Assembly: GCA_039809125.1 (NCBI GenBank)
Contig: JBDHUM010000023.1
Location: 1 to 11,871 of the forward strand
Source: SZUA-359 sp039809125
Lineage (GTDB): Bacteria > Patescibacteriota > Saccharimonadia > Saccharimonadales > Saccharimonadaceae
Length of the DNA: 11,871 nt
Direction: 5' to 3'
Shown here piece by piece: positions 11,492-11,871 of the stretch. Each line of letters begins with the position of its first letter. The stretch's first letter is position 1. A program made the translations under genes and the position numbers. The notes below the pieces were generated by a model. The model saw only the letters and a program-made list of their open reading frames with translations, did no database searches and was not told where the DNA came from.

Positions 11492-11871
11492 ATGCGAATT
11501 TTTTATACTGATGGTAGTGCTAGTCCAAACCCTGGTCCGGGTGGTTATGCAGTGATTGAAAACGATCTGCCGATTGCGCTTGGCAGCGAAGAAGGCGAGA
11601 CGACAAATATACGCATGGAAGGACGTGCTCTGATCGCAGCATTAACACTTGCTGGCGGTAAAGAATGCAAAATTCATACTGATAGTGAGTTTTGGGTGAA
11701 TGTTTTGACAAAATGGGCGCCTGGTTGGCAGGCGAAGGGTTGGACAAAAAAGGGAGGTATTAAAAATCTTGATCTAGTACAGCAGTTATACGAACTTTTT
11801 TTACAATCAAAAGCCGAATTGGTGTGGGTTCGCGGGCATAACGGCAATGACGGCAATGAACTCGCTGATAC
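11492..11871 (+). CDS. rnhA: ribonuclease HI, 3' end cut by window edge
   Basis: The first 126 codons of an RNase H-fold protein that cleaves the RNA strand of RNA:DNA hybrids, using two metal ions. The opening MRIFYTDGSASPNPGPGG gives D7. E43 lies in NIRMEGRAL, D64 in HTDSEF, H116 in VRGHNGN and D126 in GNELAD, matching D10, E48, D70, H124 and D134 of the E. coli enzyme. The basic segment with AKGWTKKGG (81-89) matches the handle region that binds hybrids. The C-terminus is missing only because the window ends. It has no SD, and the predicted +1 is one base before the ATG. It is transcribed away from the EF-hand gene, with a gap of 66 bp between the two starts. Confidence 0.93.
   Translation, partial: MRIFYTDGSASPNPGPGGYAVIENDLPIALGSEEGETTNIRMEGRALIAALTLAGGKECKIHTDSEFWVNVLTKWAPGWQAKGWTKKGGIKNLDLVQQLYELFLQSKAELVWVRGHNGNDGNELAD

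Noticed and set aside
1..11871. CRISPR array, transposon, phage genes or a defence island
   Set aside because: No regularly spaced repeats, transposase, integrase or defence-type domains were seen; nearly all bases belong to housekeeping genes.

Overview
The window looks like core chromosome of a Patescibacteria/CPR bacterium, most likely Candidatus Saccharibacteria (TM7). This is inferred from gene content and protein style: single-copy housekeeping genes packed end to end, short versions of XseA and RecO, a COG1041 (Trm11-like) methyltransferase of CPR type, and several small membrane-anchored proteins. No phylogeny was possible. UGA is used as a normal stop (xseB, histidine kinase, recO), so the code is 11 and not the UGA=Gly code of Gracilibacteria/Absconditabacteria.

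Layout. On the minus strand at the left are the 5' part of rpmA (L27, 1-87) and a Trm11-like RNA methyltransferase (154-1326). Divergent from the latter runs a four-gene overlapping operon (1351-4180): a YbhN/UPF0104-type flippase-like membrane protein, xseA, xseB and a membrane-anchored FAM173/ATPSCKMT-like methyltransferase. Next come a membrane-anchored extracytoplasmic protein (4204-4860); an operon of a soluble histidine kinase, a single-domain response regulator and recO (4891-6648); glyQS (6661-8055) followed by an AT-richer membrane protein (8078-8884); and an FKBP isomerase, histidine phosphatase and FolC-like ligase run (8911-11200). A tiny minus-strand EF-hand protein (11186-11425) converges on and overlaps folC. 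RNase HI (11492-, cut by the right edge) diverges from it.

Regulatory architecture is the most striking part. At six transcription units the predicted +1, placed from the -10 hexamer, falls on or within one base of the A of the start codon, and none of these genes has a convincing Shine-Dalgarno (SD) sequence. They therefore look leaderless. A seventh (histidine kinase) has a predicted leader of about 3 nt. Only rpmA and the EF-hand gene have ordinary leaders (about 30 and 19 nt) with strong SD sequences, and xseB has an internal SD inside its operon. Two of the leaderless promoters share a 10-bp palindrome (AGTATATACT, 1334-1343) that supplies overlapping -10 boxes in both directions. Intergenic gaps are under about 70 bp, and I saw no GC-rich hairpin followed by a T run, so no intrinsic terminator is annotated.

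Functionally the region combines translation (L27, GlyRS, RNA methylation), DNA repair and RNA:DNA processing (ExoVII, RecO, RNase HI), protein folding (FKBP) and a two-component signalling pair. No mobile element, tRNA, rRNA or CRISPR array was seen, and there is no gene-free stretch longer than 300 bases. I did not find an obvious new defence or mobile system; the candidates for novelty are the promoter architecture and several variant proteins.
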